A stretch of DNA of 64,000 bases from Thelephora terrestris (taxonomy: Eukaryota; Basidiomycota; Agaricomycetes; Thelephorales; Thelephoraceae): NCBI GenBank assembly GCA_015956445.1, contig WIUZ02000016.1, forward strand, positions 434,001 through 498,000. Reading direction: 5' to 3'. Position numbers and translations under genes: made by a program. Shown piece by piece: positions 47,981 through 59,636 of the stretch. Positions within the stretch are counted from its first letter, which is position 1. Each line of letters begins with the position of its first letter. Below the pieces are notes generated by a model. The model searched no databases. It was given only the letters and a program-made list of their open reading frames with translations, and was not told where the DNA came from.

Positions 47981-49410
47981 ATGGTATGCCTTTCCACCTC
48001 TCTCATCCTCTACCCCCCTTTGACCTTCGAACAGGTACTGATCAACGACAAGAAGTTTGCATGGTACAACCTTCCCAAACTTTCCCTCCCCAACGCTGAC
48101 CGAAAAACCACCTCTCAAGCGAGTCTTGCATCAAAGGTCACCGAACTTCTTCCTGTAACCACACCGACCGTCAACTTTTCGAGGTGAAGCGCAAAGGCCG
48201 TCCGGTTTCCCAGTGTGTCAGGTGCCGCGAGCTGAGGAAGAGTCGAGGGGTACATTCGAAATGTCTGTGTAACGAACTCGACGCGGAGGATCGCAGCAGG
48301 CAAAACCTTGCTTCACTTTCTGGCTCCGGCTCCAAGCGTACGTCGTTTTTTGTCTGCTGCGAGCTCCTACGATGACCGTTCCCCGTCAAATAGTCCGACG
48401 GATCGCACCAGCGCTGCCGAGGGAGATCAACGACGTTTTTATAATTGAAAGATCCGACCATATTCCTGACCCCCGGTTACAAGGTCCGCTTCCGAGTTCT
48501 CTTCACTACTCACTCATCGGACTCAAGCCTTCCAGTGGATCGTCTGTTGAATCCTTGCAGGTGCAAAAGCGTTTGGGAATGTCGATGCAATCGTTCGGCT
48601 GGCACTTCGGATCAAGGAAGCCTTGAAACTCTCGCTCGGGTCGCTGCTTCCATTAGTATCAACCCCCCTCCTAACCCCCCAGAACCCCCCTCGGTCCGCA
48701 AGAGCTGTTGCGCCTCCAAACACAAACCTGATAACGTGAAGGACTCTGGACTTGTAAGAGGACCAGACCTCCCTCGTTTGCTCCTTGATCCAGAACACAC
48801 GTTTCCTTCACGTCGTGATGTCCCACCTCTCACAACCCCAACGTCCATCCCATCGATCAAATCCGTCGTACTGTTGGCGGGTACAGGATGCTCTTGCGGT
48901 TTTGAATGCGCTTGCCCGGGCTGTGTAGAACACCGTGTACCTTCTTCATCCACGGAAACACAAGAAGGTCCTAACCTCAGATCTTGTTCTGACGACTGCC
49001 CTCACTGCGTCGACCGTTTGGGAGGTGTCGCATTGCCTGAGCCGGATTCGCCCCCGCAGCGACCGTCTATCATCGAAAGCTTCCTCAATCGTATGCCGAG
49101 TCTGCCTCCACCTCCGAAGAACCGCTCTGCGCATATAGACCCGACCAACGTCACTGTCTTCCCTGCCGGTCTGTTCTCCGTCGATCTAAGTGGGCCAGGT
49201 AACGGCGAGCAACAGGAGAAAGCCCGGTCTGCTTGGGGCCTGGTGGACATCCCGAGGCTTGAATGTTGCGGAGGCGCGTGTGGGTGTCCGGATGGGAGGT
49301 GTGGATGCGGGAGTTCTTGCGCCGGATGTTGCGTGGAAGGAGATGACCCTTCCGATCTCCCTGGCGGTTCTGATGCGTTAGCTGAACTAATGAGTCGTAC
49401 GAATACGTGA
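47981..49410 (+). CDS. Copper-fist transcription factor (MAC1/ACE1-type)
   Basis: Nuclear copper-sensing transcription factor. Proposed exons: 47981-47983 (just the ATG), 48035-48063, 48120-48337, 48394-48475 and 48528-49410; all are GT-AG and in frame. The N-terminal copper fist reads VLINDKKFAC|ESCIKGHR, SSCNHTDR, then KRKGRPVSQCVRCRELR. It gives the Zn-binding C-x2-C...C-x-H pattern and the RGRP-like minor-groove hook (here KGRP) known for the family. A short NPCRCKSVWECRC segment follows near residue 145. Further on are CSCGFECACPGCVEH, matching the MAC1-type copper-binding Cys/His motif, and a second Cys cluster ECCGGACGCPDGRCGCGSSC at the C-terminus. About 400 residues. It likely regulates copper uptake or detoxification genes; which of the two is not decidable here. 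A truncated copy lies at 58519-58873. Confidence 0.88.
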
Positions 49411-50623
49411 TAGGTGTTTTCCCCTCCATCTTCGTGTCTACTAGTTTTTGGGTTCTCATCTTCTATTACTCGGGTTTTAGTAGCGACGGTAGTCCTTTCT
49501 CAACCCATTCGTGTACAACAGGGGTGGAATTTAAAAATGTGACTTATCTTCTTTTCCGTGGCCAAGCGTTGGAGGTGAGCACTCTCGTTAGGGCTGCCCA
49601 GCAGCTGAACCCACCCTAGGTTCCTGCGCGGCAGCAGGTTTCAGGCAATCACAGGTACATACTGGCTCAGCTTCAAACGTTCGCTTCACACCCTCGCCTC
49701 ATGATCGTGGCTCGTCCAGGCTTGACAACTTGATCCTTCGTAGGCACTAACGAACGGCCCATTCTCTGAGGCACAAGTAATAACGATTGATCCCCTTCTC
49801 GAACTCTCTCTTGGCGTAGGTTATTCCTCGGGACGCATCGAGCATACCAAGAGGGAGATGGCTCACCTCCATCCCAGCGCATGTACACCATCGGACGGCA
49901 ACACCCGCAACCGCGCTGCTTCCTCTCGATTTGCATCTTCGCGAGAAATTCTCACAATACCGTCAATTCCTCCAAGACTCTTCTGGAGTTCGTCGCAGAT
50001 ACTCCCCATTACCACATTCTTATCCCCTGATTCTCAAGAGTTCCTCTTCCGTGGTAGCGGTGGTCCTGTGGCTAGGCGGCGCCATCTGTTGTAGAATCTA
50101 GGCGTGGGTCTATGATCCACACACATGAGATTCATCGTGGACGAAGAACTGGTAAAAAGATGTGACTTGGGGTGGGCAAATCTGCTACATACCCTGCCAA
50201 AGTGTGGCGCAACAAGGGTCTCGTATAATTTGTAAAGTCCTGCATACCCGCGGATAACGAGTACGTAGGTATTCTACATCTGCAGAGTAAACGAGTATCC
50301 GAAAGATAAAAGAGAAGGGATGTCAACAACCCTACCGACAGAACGTGTGGTGAGAGAGTACATGATACATATCAACGGCGAACAATATTTGGAGCGACAA
50401 CTACAGCAATGAACGGATACAAGTGGCTAGCTGGCACGATATAGAACGTCGTTGGGGAAGGAGAGGATAAACGATATCGCGTTCAGAGGTGGGACACCCG
50501 TTCGGGTCCCCGGTCAAAAACTTGAAAGTCTTCCATTGGGGTGCTGGGTGCTGTCCAATACGCTAAGGTGGGACGGAATTAGCAGGGGTAAGGAATGGAA
50601 ATCACGAAGCTCACCATCTGAAT
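49411..50623. other. Copper-fist 3' flank and NLR-7 3' flank
   Basis: No gene recognised. 49440-49600 is duplicated at 58869-59025. 49670-50100 is duplicated, diverged, at about 54230-54700. 50290-50460 is the conserved 3' flank found after every - strand NLR (compare 55105-55215, 59410-59580 and 63190-63340). 50520-50623 would encode the terminal exon of NLR-7 if its main exon did not stop earlier. Confidence 0.6.
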
Positions 50624-53444
50624 CTAATCCACCCGAGATAGACCAGCTTGTTCAATCATTTGGAGGAGACTTTGGCAGCCCCCCACCTCCTTCGCTGCCC
50701 CAAGCTTCTCATAGATCTCGAGTGCCCCCAACGCCTCAGACCTTGCATCATCCAACCTGTGTTGCAGATACCAGATCCAAGCCTGCATTTCCATCCCGGA
50801 ACGCATCTTGTATGCATCATGAGCCGCGTGCGATTTGGCTTGTTCGATGTGGGCATTTGCGTCGTCGAACTCCCCTTCATCGCGAAACATCTCTGCCATA
50901 TTGTAATGAATCCCAAATAGGACATTTTTCCAATTGAAAGAAGATGCGATTGTTAGGGCTGTCTTGAAATGGTGGACGGCCTTCTCCTTCTCTCCCTTGC
51001 GACGATATATGTTGCCAAGAAGGTTATGAGATTGGCAGAGGTGAAATTCTTGGCCTTTCTCCGGGAGAAGCTCGATCTTGCGTGATACGGTGTCTTCTGC
51101 GGCATCGAGCCGGCTGTCAAGAGCAAACAAGGTAGCGAGGCTCTGCAAACAATTTGATTGTTCCCGCACGTCCCCGAGCTGTTTAAATATCTCCAATGCT
51201 TCCTTTGCCTGTTGTATCCCTTCCTCATACATTCCTAGACTCCAATTTGCATACGACAGACATTGTAGCATTTCAGCAACCCCGAAGTCATTTCCCCGCT
51301 CTCGCTCAAGGGTTAGGGCGTGGAGAAGGAGACGTTTGTATTCAGCGTCGTTTCCCATTGCTCCAGACAACTGCGCGAGCCTAAACAGGCATTGAGCCTT
51401 GGAGGGATGACCATCCGGAAGGCCTTGAATCTTTGTCCCCAACGTAGTTTGCCGTGGTTTATTCCAATGAAGGTGGTGTAGGAAGTTACCGCAAGCATCC
51501 CAGACATTGACTGCGCCCGCGTCGATCGACGTGAAAACGTCAAGCAGGTGCTCAACATTCACATCCTCTTGCACAATCCACTCTGTTTCTCCGGACCTGG
51601 AATGGTCAGGATCAGGATTGACGGACAACCGGGTGAAGTAATGGTCCTTGGTCGCACAGAGGAACGGAGACGCTTTTGGGTCTTGGGGGCGGAAGTAGTC
51701 CCGAAGCGGCGCCAGCATCGTGATGAAACCACTGTTTCGGTGCGTCAACGAGAGAGCGCAGAACTTGTCGAAGATGTTCGCTCTGCCGGGGATGGTGGGG
51801 AAAAACCAGTTAAGGTTTTTCTCACCCACACCCTGTGGGAAGAAAGCGACCACTCCGAGGAGGTCGCGAGCGTTTGGGCCGAGTTTGCGGAATGTGGGGG
51901 AAGTGAGCGACAACTCGATCGTTGCTGCTAGGCTCTCGTTGTGATCCGTCCGAAGCACCTGCGCGCGTTGCTCGTCCCACTCCTCGGTCAGTCGATCATG
52001 ATCCCAACCATTCTCGGATGCGGTGGTGGCGAGTAACGTTACCGAGAGCGCATGAAAGTCCAAGCGCTGGAGAAGATTGTCGATTATCTCAGACCGCTCG
52101 TCGTTACCGTAGATGCCGTAGAAGATTTCGCGCGCGGCCTCCGTTGATAATGTTGGGATCCGTGGGCGTTTGCAGTACCGGGGGACACTTGTCATGCGGG
52201 AAGTGATACAGAGGCATACAGTTCTGAATTGGCACAGTTCGTCCACCACCGCGTAGATCTCTTTGTGATTTGGTCCTTGGGGATCGAGAATTGACTCGGC
52301 GTTGTCGAGGATTATGAGTGTCTCCTTGGAGGAAAGAAAGGGACGCAGGGGTACCAAATCCTCAGGGTTTTCGACCCCCGCACCGATGACCTTGGACAGT
52401 CGGGCGAGGAAATGAACACGCGAAGCGAGAAACTGCTCGCAGCGAATGAATCGACGGTTGTCTCCGAATCGTGCCTTGATGCGGTCGTCGTCGAGGACAG
52501 TGAGCGCAATCGACGTCTTCCCAATCCCCCCTGCGCCGATGAGAGCGATGGACTCGAGCTTTTTGGCATGACCGACAACCTCCTCGATTAGCTCACCGCG
52601 TCCGAAAAAGGCCTTCGGCGCTGGAGGAGGCAACTCTCCGGGAGGGGTGCTATCAAGATATAAGTCCATGGATCTCATTGTATGTATTGTCGCTGACCTA
52701 GCTTGGGCCTACGTGGTGGTTAGTGTTCCTGTGTAGGCGGGGAGGGGGAGAAAGTTACTCTTACCGAGTGAGCACCTTCCTGGATCGCCAGTACATTTTT
52801 ATAGGTCCCCGCAACCATCACATGGGTATCGATCGCCAACTCGGTCTAAAAGCGAAACTGTGAGTGATTGTCGAACGGGGCAAGCTGAACGCACGTTGAA
52901 GATAAGGAGAATCCTGTCCAGGTCCCTCTCCCAAGCGGCGATCTTCTCTTTATCGTGCTTCGCGTGGAAGGGAGGTGAGCTTGAGTCTTGTTTACCCTGC
53001 TTGACGATTGCCTTCTGGATCGTTGCCACAGTCCTGCGATTGGTATCTCAGGAACTGGGTCGCTCGACGTACTCGTGGCTGGTTCAACTCACGTTGTCAG
53101 CGTCTCGATCGCCCCAAGGAGGCATCCGCTGAGGTCCTCCGGTCGTCTCCCATTCAACCCCCGGTCGAGAGCTCGACATACATTGGCGCAGGATAGCCCA
53201 AGCTTGAGGTACTCTTGGTCATTGGCCGCAGAGTTCTAAATAAATATGAACAAGAAGGTCATAATCGCAGAGCAGGAGAGGTTACCCTAATCGTGTCCAA
53301 AAGAACGCCGGCTGAACCAAAAACGGTCTTGGCTGGTCTGATGCCCGAGTTCTGCTCAGCGAGATTTAGAGCTCCGATGGATGCGGTCAGCGAGGAAAGC
53401 GTTCCATCGCGCCCTTCCGCTAGATGCGAGGAGTTTGTGGCCAT
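50624..53444 (-). CDS. NLR-7: chimeric class I NB-ARC/TPR receptor
   Basis: - strand exons: 53444-53286, 53235-53093, 53033-52895, 52845-52765, micro-exon 52708-52698 and 52649-50624. The N-terminal half (MATNSSH, QNSGIRPAKTVFGSAGVLL, HAKHDKEKIAAWERDLDRILLIFN) and its introns match NLR-6. From exon 4 on (TELAIDTHVMVAGTYKNVLA) it matches NLR-9 and NLR-8. NB-ARC has [44 protein letters not shown] and MLAPLRDYF, followed by six TPR-like repeats. A small deletion relative to NLR-6 near the 3' end shifts the frame, so the protein stops at 50624-50626 after MIEQAGLSRVD and loses the terminal-exon tail. The ATG at 52678 lies inside the last N-terminal intron and is not the start. Otherwise intact. 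Confidence 0.84.
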
Positions 53445-53504
53445 TGTCGAAACACGTGGTAGTTGCGAGATAACGGCAGGGCACAAAGGCAGTAAGGGAA
53501 ACGC

Positions 53505-53560
53505 CGAACGCTAAAGATGGGCGGTCAATACATTTGCCACGGCGTGTCTCATACAAGCAT
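53505..53560 (-). promoter_or_regulatory. Conserved block upstream of NLR-7
   Basis: Read on the - strand this contains GCTTGTATGAGACACGCCGTGG and GACCGCCCATCTTTAGCGTTCG (written here in parts), the same block as before NLR-1 and NLR-6. It lies about 60 bases upstream of the start codon at 53444. Confidence 0.4.
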
Positions 53561-55283
53561 AAGTCGCCGTGTGATGAAGACATCGGCGACGGATTTCGCC
53601 GATCACCCCAAATTCTTCGTTTTGTGCCAGAACGCGCTGTGTTGCTCTCTTTCCCCAGATCACCTCACCTAAATCACTGGTCCTTGAACGCTCTGATGTA
53701 TTGTGTCTTCTACCGTTCCATACCTTCGACCCTAGGTATGCTCTTCTTGACGCGGGTGGGGATGATTTAGCAAGTCGCCGTTTAAACATAGTTCCGGAAG
53801 GGAGTTCGACACTCAGGAGGAACTGCAAGGGGTGATAACTGGCCTATTCTGCCATGTCGAAGAATACTCACTCCGCTGCAAAAAAGGATTCAGCAGTGAG
53901 TGCACGAACACATTCGAGTTTCCATCGGGCGGTTCATTCATTCCCCGTAGTACTGGCTTCGTTACTTTGAATGTTGCGTCCCAAACACTGAACTGCCGAG
54001 CTCAAGGCTGACCGCGATTCCACGGATTACGCGCCTAGCGCACGTGCAGCTTTCGCTCTGCCCCGTGAGCTGCGAATACATGCGAGCACCGTTTGGTGAC
54101 GATAAACACAGGATTGACTTAGGCGATCCTAAACCTTCCGGTAGGACTGTGGCGGCTCCTGATTCAGTGAATGCTGACGAACACACCTTAGATTCCTGCA
54201 CGGGAGCAAGTTTCGGCAGTTACAGGTATTCGCATGACTCCAAAAGTTCGCCTCACCCTCGCCTCGTGACTGCCAACGCTCGCCCATGCTTAACAATTTG
54301 ACCCTTCGGAGGCGCTTACGAACGACCCATTTTCTGAGGAAGAAGTCATGACGATAGTTTCCTTCTCGAACACTCTCTTCATATATCAGTCGGGGCGCAT
54401 CGAGCATACCGATGGAGATGGCTCCCCTCCATACCAGCACATACCTGTACTCCATCGGTGCAACACACGTAACCGCGCTGCTTTCTTTTGATCTGTATTC
54501 CCGCGAGCGGTTTCCACAACACCGTCAATTCCTTCTTCGCGGAAACACCCTGTCGCCTCTCTCAGCTCCTTCCTGAGCCTTCGAATCTCCCTAAGACTTG
54601 TTATTTCATCGCGGGCGCTGTTTCTGTGGCCAGATCATGTCGTCCGATGAGGCATCCAGTAGGTCTATGATTTGCTTGTGGTTGCCCGAAGCAGCTGATC
54701 GTGGGTTATTTCTCGTCAGCCCTACATCCTTTGCGGTGTTCTCGATCATGAGAGTCACAACGATGAATAGACGATAGCGTACCTCTGTCGGTCTGTGACT
54801 CGGAAAGAAAACGTTGGGGTGGTCAGATCTATGGCGGCTGCGGCCCCCGTTCGAGCGTGAGGTAAAGAGGTTTCTGTATGGTAGCTAGACCATATATATG
54901 CATAGATAGCGGGTAGATACCTTTTTTAGCCTTCGTCCTTCCAAGGACTCTGAACTAGACCGCCGTCCGCCGCAAGATGAATGAACGAGGTCTGTTTTAC
55001 GGTTGTGAGAATTGTAAGAGAATAATCTCGGTATCGGAACGTTCACAACGCGCAGCAAGGGTATCAAACATCTTCACAACAAACAAGTCTCCAACCAAAA
55101 AAGAAGGATGTCAATAAGTCTACCGGCAGAGACGGTGCATGATACATATCAACGACGAACGATAAAACGATGGCAGAGCGATAACACAGAGCAACTACAT
55201 GCGAACACAGGTGGCCAGTTGGCACGTCTTTGGGGAAAAGAGAACTACCAATGTTGCGTTCAGAGGGAACTCCGTTCAGATCT
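53561..55283. other. Intergenic; duplicated flank sequence, no gene
   Basis: 53561-53830 resembles the upstream region of NLR-6 in inverted orientation. 54230-54700 is a diverged copy of 49670-50100. 55105-55215 is the conserved NLR 3' flank. The part around 53850-54200 contains only short frames with no motif. No tRNA or other RNA gene seen. Confidence 0.5.
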
Positions 55284-58227
55284 TCAATCAGGATCTTGAG
55301 ATTCTCCCATTGGGGTGCTGGATGCCGTACTATACGCTAAGGTGGGACAGAGTCAACAGGGGTAAGGAATGGAATCCACGAAGCTCACCATCTGAATCTG
55401 ATTCACTTGGAATAGACCAGCTTTCCATCGCTTGTTCAATCATTTCGAGGAGATCTTGACAACTCCCCACGCCCGCCGCTGCCCCAAGCTTCTCAAAGAT
55501 CTCGAGTGCCCCCAACGCCTCGTACCTCGCATCGTCCAGCCTGTATTGCCGAGCCCAGATGTCAGCCTGCATTTCCATCCCCTGACCCAGCCTGTATGCA
55601 TTGTCAGCCACGAGGGATTTGGCTTGTTTGATGTGGGCATTTGCGTCGTCGAACTCCCCTTCATCGCGAAACATCTCTGCCATGGTGTAATGAATCCAAA
55701 ATAGGTCATTTTGCCAATTGAAAGGAGATGCGATCGTTAGGGCTGTCTTGAAATGGTAGACGGCCTTCTCCTTCTCTCCCTTGCGACGATATCTTTCCAA
55801 GGAGGTAATGAGATTGGCAGAGGTGAAACTCTTGGCCTTTATCCGGGAGAAGCTCGATCTTGCGTGACACGGTGTCTTCTGCGGCATCGAGCCGGCTGTC
55901 AAAAAGAAACAAGCGAGCGAGGCTTTGCAAACAATTTAACTGTTCCTCCACGTCACCGAGCCGTTCGAACATGTCCAATGCTTCCTTCGCTCGTTGTATC
56001 CCTTCCTCATACATTCCCAGACTCTGATTTGCATACGACAGATTTTGTAGCATTTCGGCAATCCCAAAGTCATTTCCCCGCACTCGCTCAAGGGTTAGGG
56101 CGTGGAGAAGACTTTTGCGTTCAGCGTCGTTTCCCATTGCTCCGGACAACTGTGCAAGCCTGAGCAGGCATTTAGCCTTGGAGGGATGACCATCAGAAAG
56201 GCCTCGAATCTTTGTCGCCAGCGTAGTTTGCCGTGGTTTATGCCAATAGAGGTGGTGTAGGAAGTTACCGCAAGTATCCCAGACATTAACTGCGCCCGTG
56301 TCAATCGACGTGAAAACGTCGAGCAGGTGCTCAACGTTCACATCCTCTTGCACAATCCACTGTGCTTCCCCAAAGGAGAATGGGCTGGGTTCAGGGTTGA
56401 CAGATAACCGAGTGAAATAATGATCCTTGGTTGCACAGAGGAGCAGAGATGCTTTTGGGTCTCGGGGACGGAAGTAGTCCCGAATCGGCGCGCCAGCATC
56501 GTGATGAAGCCACTGCTTCGGTGCGTTAACGAGAGAGCGCAGAACTTGTCAAAGATGTTTGCCCTGCCGGGGATGGTGGGGAAAAACCAGTTAAGATTTT
56601 TCTCACCCACACCCTGTGGGAAGAAAGCGACCACTCCGAGGAGGTCGCGAACGTTTGGGCCAAGTTTGCGGAATGTGGGGGAAGCGAGCGACAACCCGAT
56701 CGTTGCTGCCAGGCTCTCGTTGTGATCCGTCCGAAGCACCTGCGCGCGTTTTTCGTCCCACTCCTTTGCCAGTCAATCGTGATCCCAACCATTTTCGGAT
56801 GCGGTGGTGGCAAGTAACGTTACCGAGAGCGCGTGAAAGTCCAAGCGCTGGAGAAGGTTGTCGATGATCTCAGACCGCTCGTCGTTACCGTAGATGCCGT
56901 AGAAGATTTCGCGTGCCGCCTCCGTTGATAATGTTGGGATTCGTGGGCGTTTGCAGTACCGGGGGACACTTGTCATGCGGGAAGTGATACAGAGGCATAA
57001 GGTTTTGAATTGGCACAGTTCGTCCACCACTGCGTAGATCTCTTTGTGATTTGGTCCTTGGGGATCGAGAATCGACTCGGCGTTGTCGAGGATTATGAGC
57101 GTTTCCTTGGAAGAAAGAAACGGACGCAGGGGTACCAGATCCTCAGGGTTGTCGACCCCCGCACCGATGACCTTGGACAGTCGGGCGAGGAAATGAACAC
57201 GCGAAGCGAGGAACTGCTCGCAGCGAATGAATCGACGATTATCTCCGAATCGTGCCTTGATGCGGTCGTCTTCGAGGACAGTGAGCGCAATCGACGTCTT
57301 CCCAATCCCCCCTGCGCCGATGAGGGCGATGGACTCGAGCTTTTTGGCATGACCGACAACCTCCTCGATTAACTCACCGCGTCCGAAAAAGGCCTTCGGC
57401 GCTGGAGGAGGCAACTCTCCTGGAGGGGTGCTATCAAGATATAAGTCTATGGATTTCATTGTATTTACTGTTGCTGACCCAGCTTGGACCTACGTGGGGG
57501 TTAGTGTTCTTGTGTAGGCGGTGAGGGGGAGGAAGTTACACATACCGAGTGGGCACCTTCTCGGATCGCCGATACATTCCTGTAGGTACCCGCAGCCATC
57601 ATATGGCCACTGAGCGCCAACTCCGTCTGGGGCACGCCGTTGGTGGATGCCAAAGTACCGAACTGGCCGAACGTACCTGGAACACTTTAAGGACCTCGTC
57701 GAGCTCTTGCCTCCAGCCCGCAATCGCATCCTTCTCGTTCTTCGCGTTAAAGAACCCTAAGACCGGATTTTGTTTGCCCTTCTCTTCGACCTTCTTCTGG
57801 ATCTCACCGATGGTGCTGCGATCGAGAGCTTAGTAAGCGTACCGCTCGGCGTGCGTGTTGCTGATTTGAAACTCACGTTGTCAGTTGTTCGATGGCCTTG
57901 AGCGTAAAACCGTCGGGTTCGACCGATCGGTTCGCATTCAACGCACGGTCGAGTGCTTCACACACACGAGCGCAGTACAGCCCAAGACCGACAAACCCTT
58001 GTTTGTTGCTGATCGTGTCCTGAATGAACGTGAATCGGGAGCTGTTCGTCGAAGAACAGAAGCGAACGTACCCTGATCATATTCAAGAGGGCACAAGCGG
58101 CACCCAAAGCGATTTGGGCCGGCGCAACACCGCCAGCGTCCTTCGCAGCGGTCAGAAATTGGATGGCCATATCCAACTTTCGCAGAACGCCATCGGACCC
58201 TTTGGATTGTTGGGAGGTTGAAGCCAT
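55284..58227 (-). pseudogene. NLR-8: class I receptor pseudogene
   Basis: - strand exons 58227-58072, 58019-57877, 57815-57677, 57626-57546, micro-exon 57489-57479, main exon from 57430, terminal exon 55336-55284. The N-terminal domain (SDGVLRKLDMAIQFLTAAKD, GVAPAQIALGAACALLNMIR, LGLYCARVCEALDRALNANR) is nearly identical to NLR-9. NB-ARC starts normally with GAGGIGKT. The main exon has three lesions: a TGA at 56773-56775 where relatives read CGA (after GWDHD), a 2-base insertion near 56489 at MLA, and a 2-base loss near 55793 in the TPR region. The terminal exon still reads AYSTASSTPMGES. It could yield only a truncated N-terminal/NB protein of about 400 residues. Confidence 0.85.
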
Positions 58228-58518
58228 CGACGACGCTCGTGGTAGATACGAGGAAAGAGTGACACGTAAGCGATAAGGAAGAATCCTAACTGCAAACAGA
58301 CGTGGGCGGTCGTTTTACGGACATGACCACTGGGTGGAGACCGTGTGATCGCTCAAGCGCTCAAATTCCTTGTGCTGGCAATGCTTCTTCGATCGCTTGA
58401 TCCGTGTTCTGCTGAACCTTCGACGGATGTCCCACCTTCCTTCCTCCATCTGTCGCCGCCTTAACTGAGAACGAGTGCTAAGTCTGTAGGCCTCGTTCCT
58501 CCTTCCATAACCTAAAGC

Positions 58519-58873
58519 TGCCGCGAGCTGAGGAAGAGTGGAGCGGTGCATTCGGAATACCTGCGTAACGAACTCGACGCGGAGTATCGCAGCAGGCAGA
58601 ACCTTGCTTCACTTTCTGGCTCCGGCTCCAAGCGTACGTGGTTACCTTGTCTGCTGCTAGCTCCCACGATGACCGTTGCGGGTCAAATAGTCCGACGGAT
58701 CGCACCAGCGCTGCCGAGGGAGACCAAGGACGTTTTTATGATCGAAAGATCTGACCATATTCCTGACCCCCGGTCACAAGGTCCGCTTCCGAGTTCTCGT
58801 CACCACTCACTCATCGGACTCAAGCCCTCCGGTGGGTCGTCTGTTGAGTCCTTGCAGGTGCAAAAACGTTTGG
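58519..58873 (+). pseudogene. Truncated copper-fist copy
   Basis: Matches 48224-48577 of the copper-fist gene, including the intron between exons 3 and 4, so it arose by DNA duplication, not retroposition. The Cys of SKCLCN has become Tyr and the ATG and first half of the fist are absent. At TTTGGG (58869-58874) the copy jumps 875 bases to the parent's 3' UTR (49447 onward) and continues to about 59025. Non-functional. Confidence 0.85.
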
Positions 58874-59636
58874 GTTCTCATCTTCTATTACTCGGGTCTT
58901 AGTAGGGACGGTAGTCCTTTCTCAACCCATTCGGGTACAACAAGGGTGGAATTTAAAGATTTACCTATCTTCGTTGCCGTGGCCGAGCGTTGGGAGGTGA
59001 GAACTCTCGCTAGGGCTGTCTTTTATGGTGCTTCGGATTCTGTCCACCCCTAGCTCGTTTACACCTCAGTTTCGGGCGTCTCCGGGTTTTGGGCGAAAAG
59101 CTATACTTCAGGACAAAGGGCCCAGAGTGAGATTCCATCGGCCGACCCTTGTTCCCGTGAACGTTGAGAACCGAATACTCAGTGGTAAAACGCCGTGTTC
59201 ATCCCAGGCCTGAACGTGCGTCCAGCAAATGGGGGTAGATGTTGCCGTGGAGTAGAACCGAGCGGGCTCCCCGCCGTCAGCCTTCAGTTGAATGATCTAG
59301 ATACAGTTTACCATCGCAAGAGAACAGAATAGATTTCATAGCGGAACGTCCACGACCCGTAACAAACGTATCCTACATCTGAAGAGTGAACGAGTGTGCG
59401 GAAGAAAAAAAAGCAGGGATGTCAATAAGCCTACCGGCAGAACGTGCGGTGAGAGGGTACATGATACATATCAACGGCGAACCATGGAGCGTTAACTAGA
59501 GCAACGAGCGGACACAAGTGGCCAGCTGGCACGATATAGAGTGACATCGCTGGGGAAAAAGGGGATGAACGATATTGCGGGTGGGATACCCGTTCAGATT
59601 CCCAGTCAGAATCTTGAAAGGGGTGCTTGGTGCTGT
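58874..59636. other. Copper-fist 3' flank copy and NLR-9 3' flank
   Basis: 58874-59025 copies the copper-fist 3' flank. 59410-59580 is the conserved NLR 3' flank. No gene seen in between. Confidence 0.55.

Noticed and set aside
52650-52697. Start codon [14 protein letters not shown] for NLR-7 (and equivalents in NLR-8 and NLR-9)
   Set aside because: The ATG lies in a 48-nt intron between the micro-exon and the main exon. Upstream exons conserved in six genes give a longer, in-frame N-terminus.
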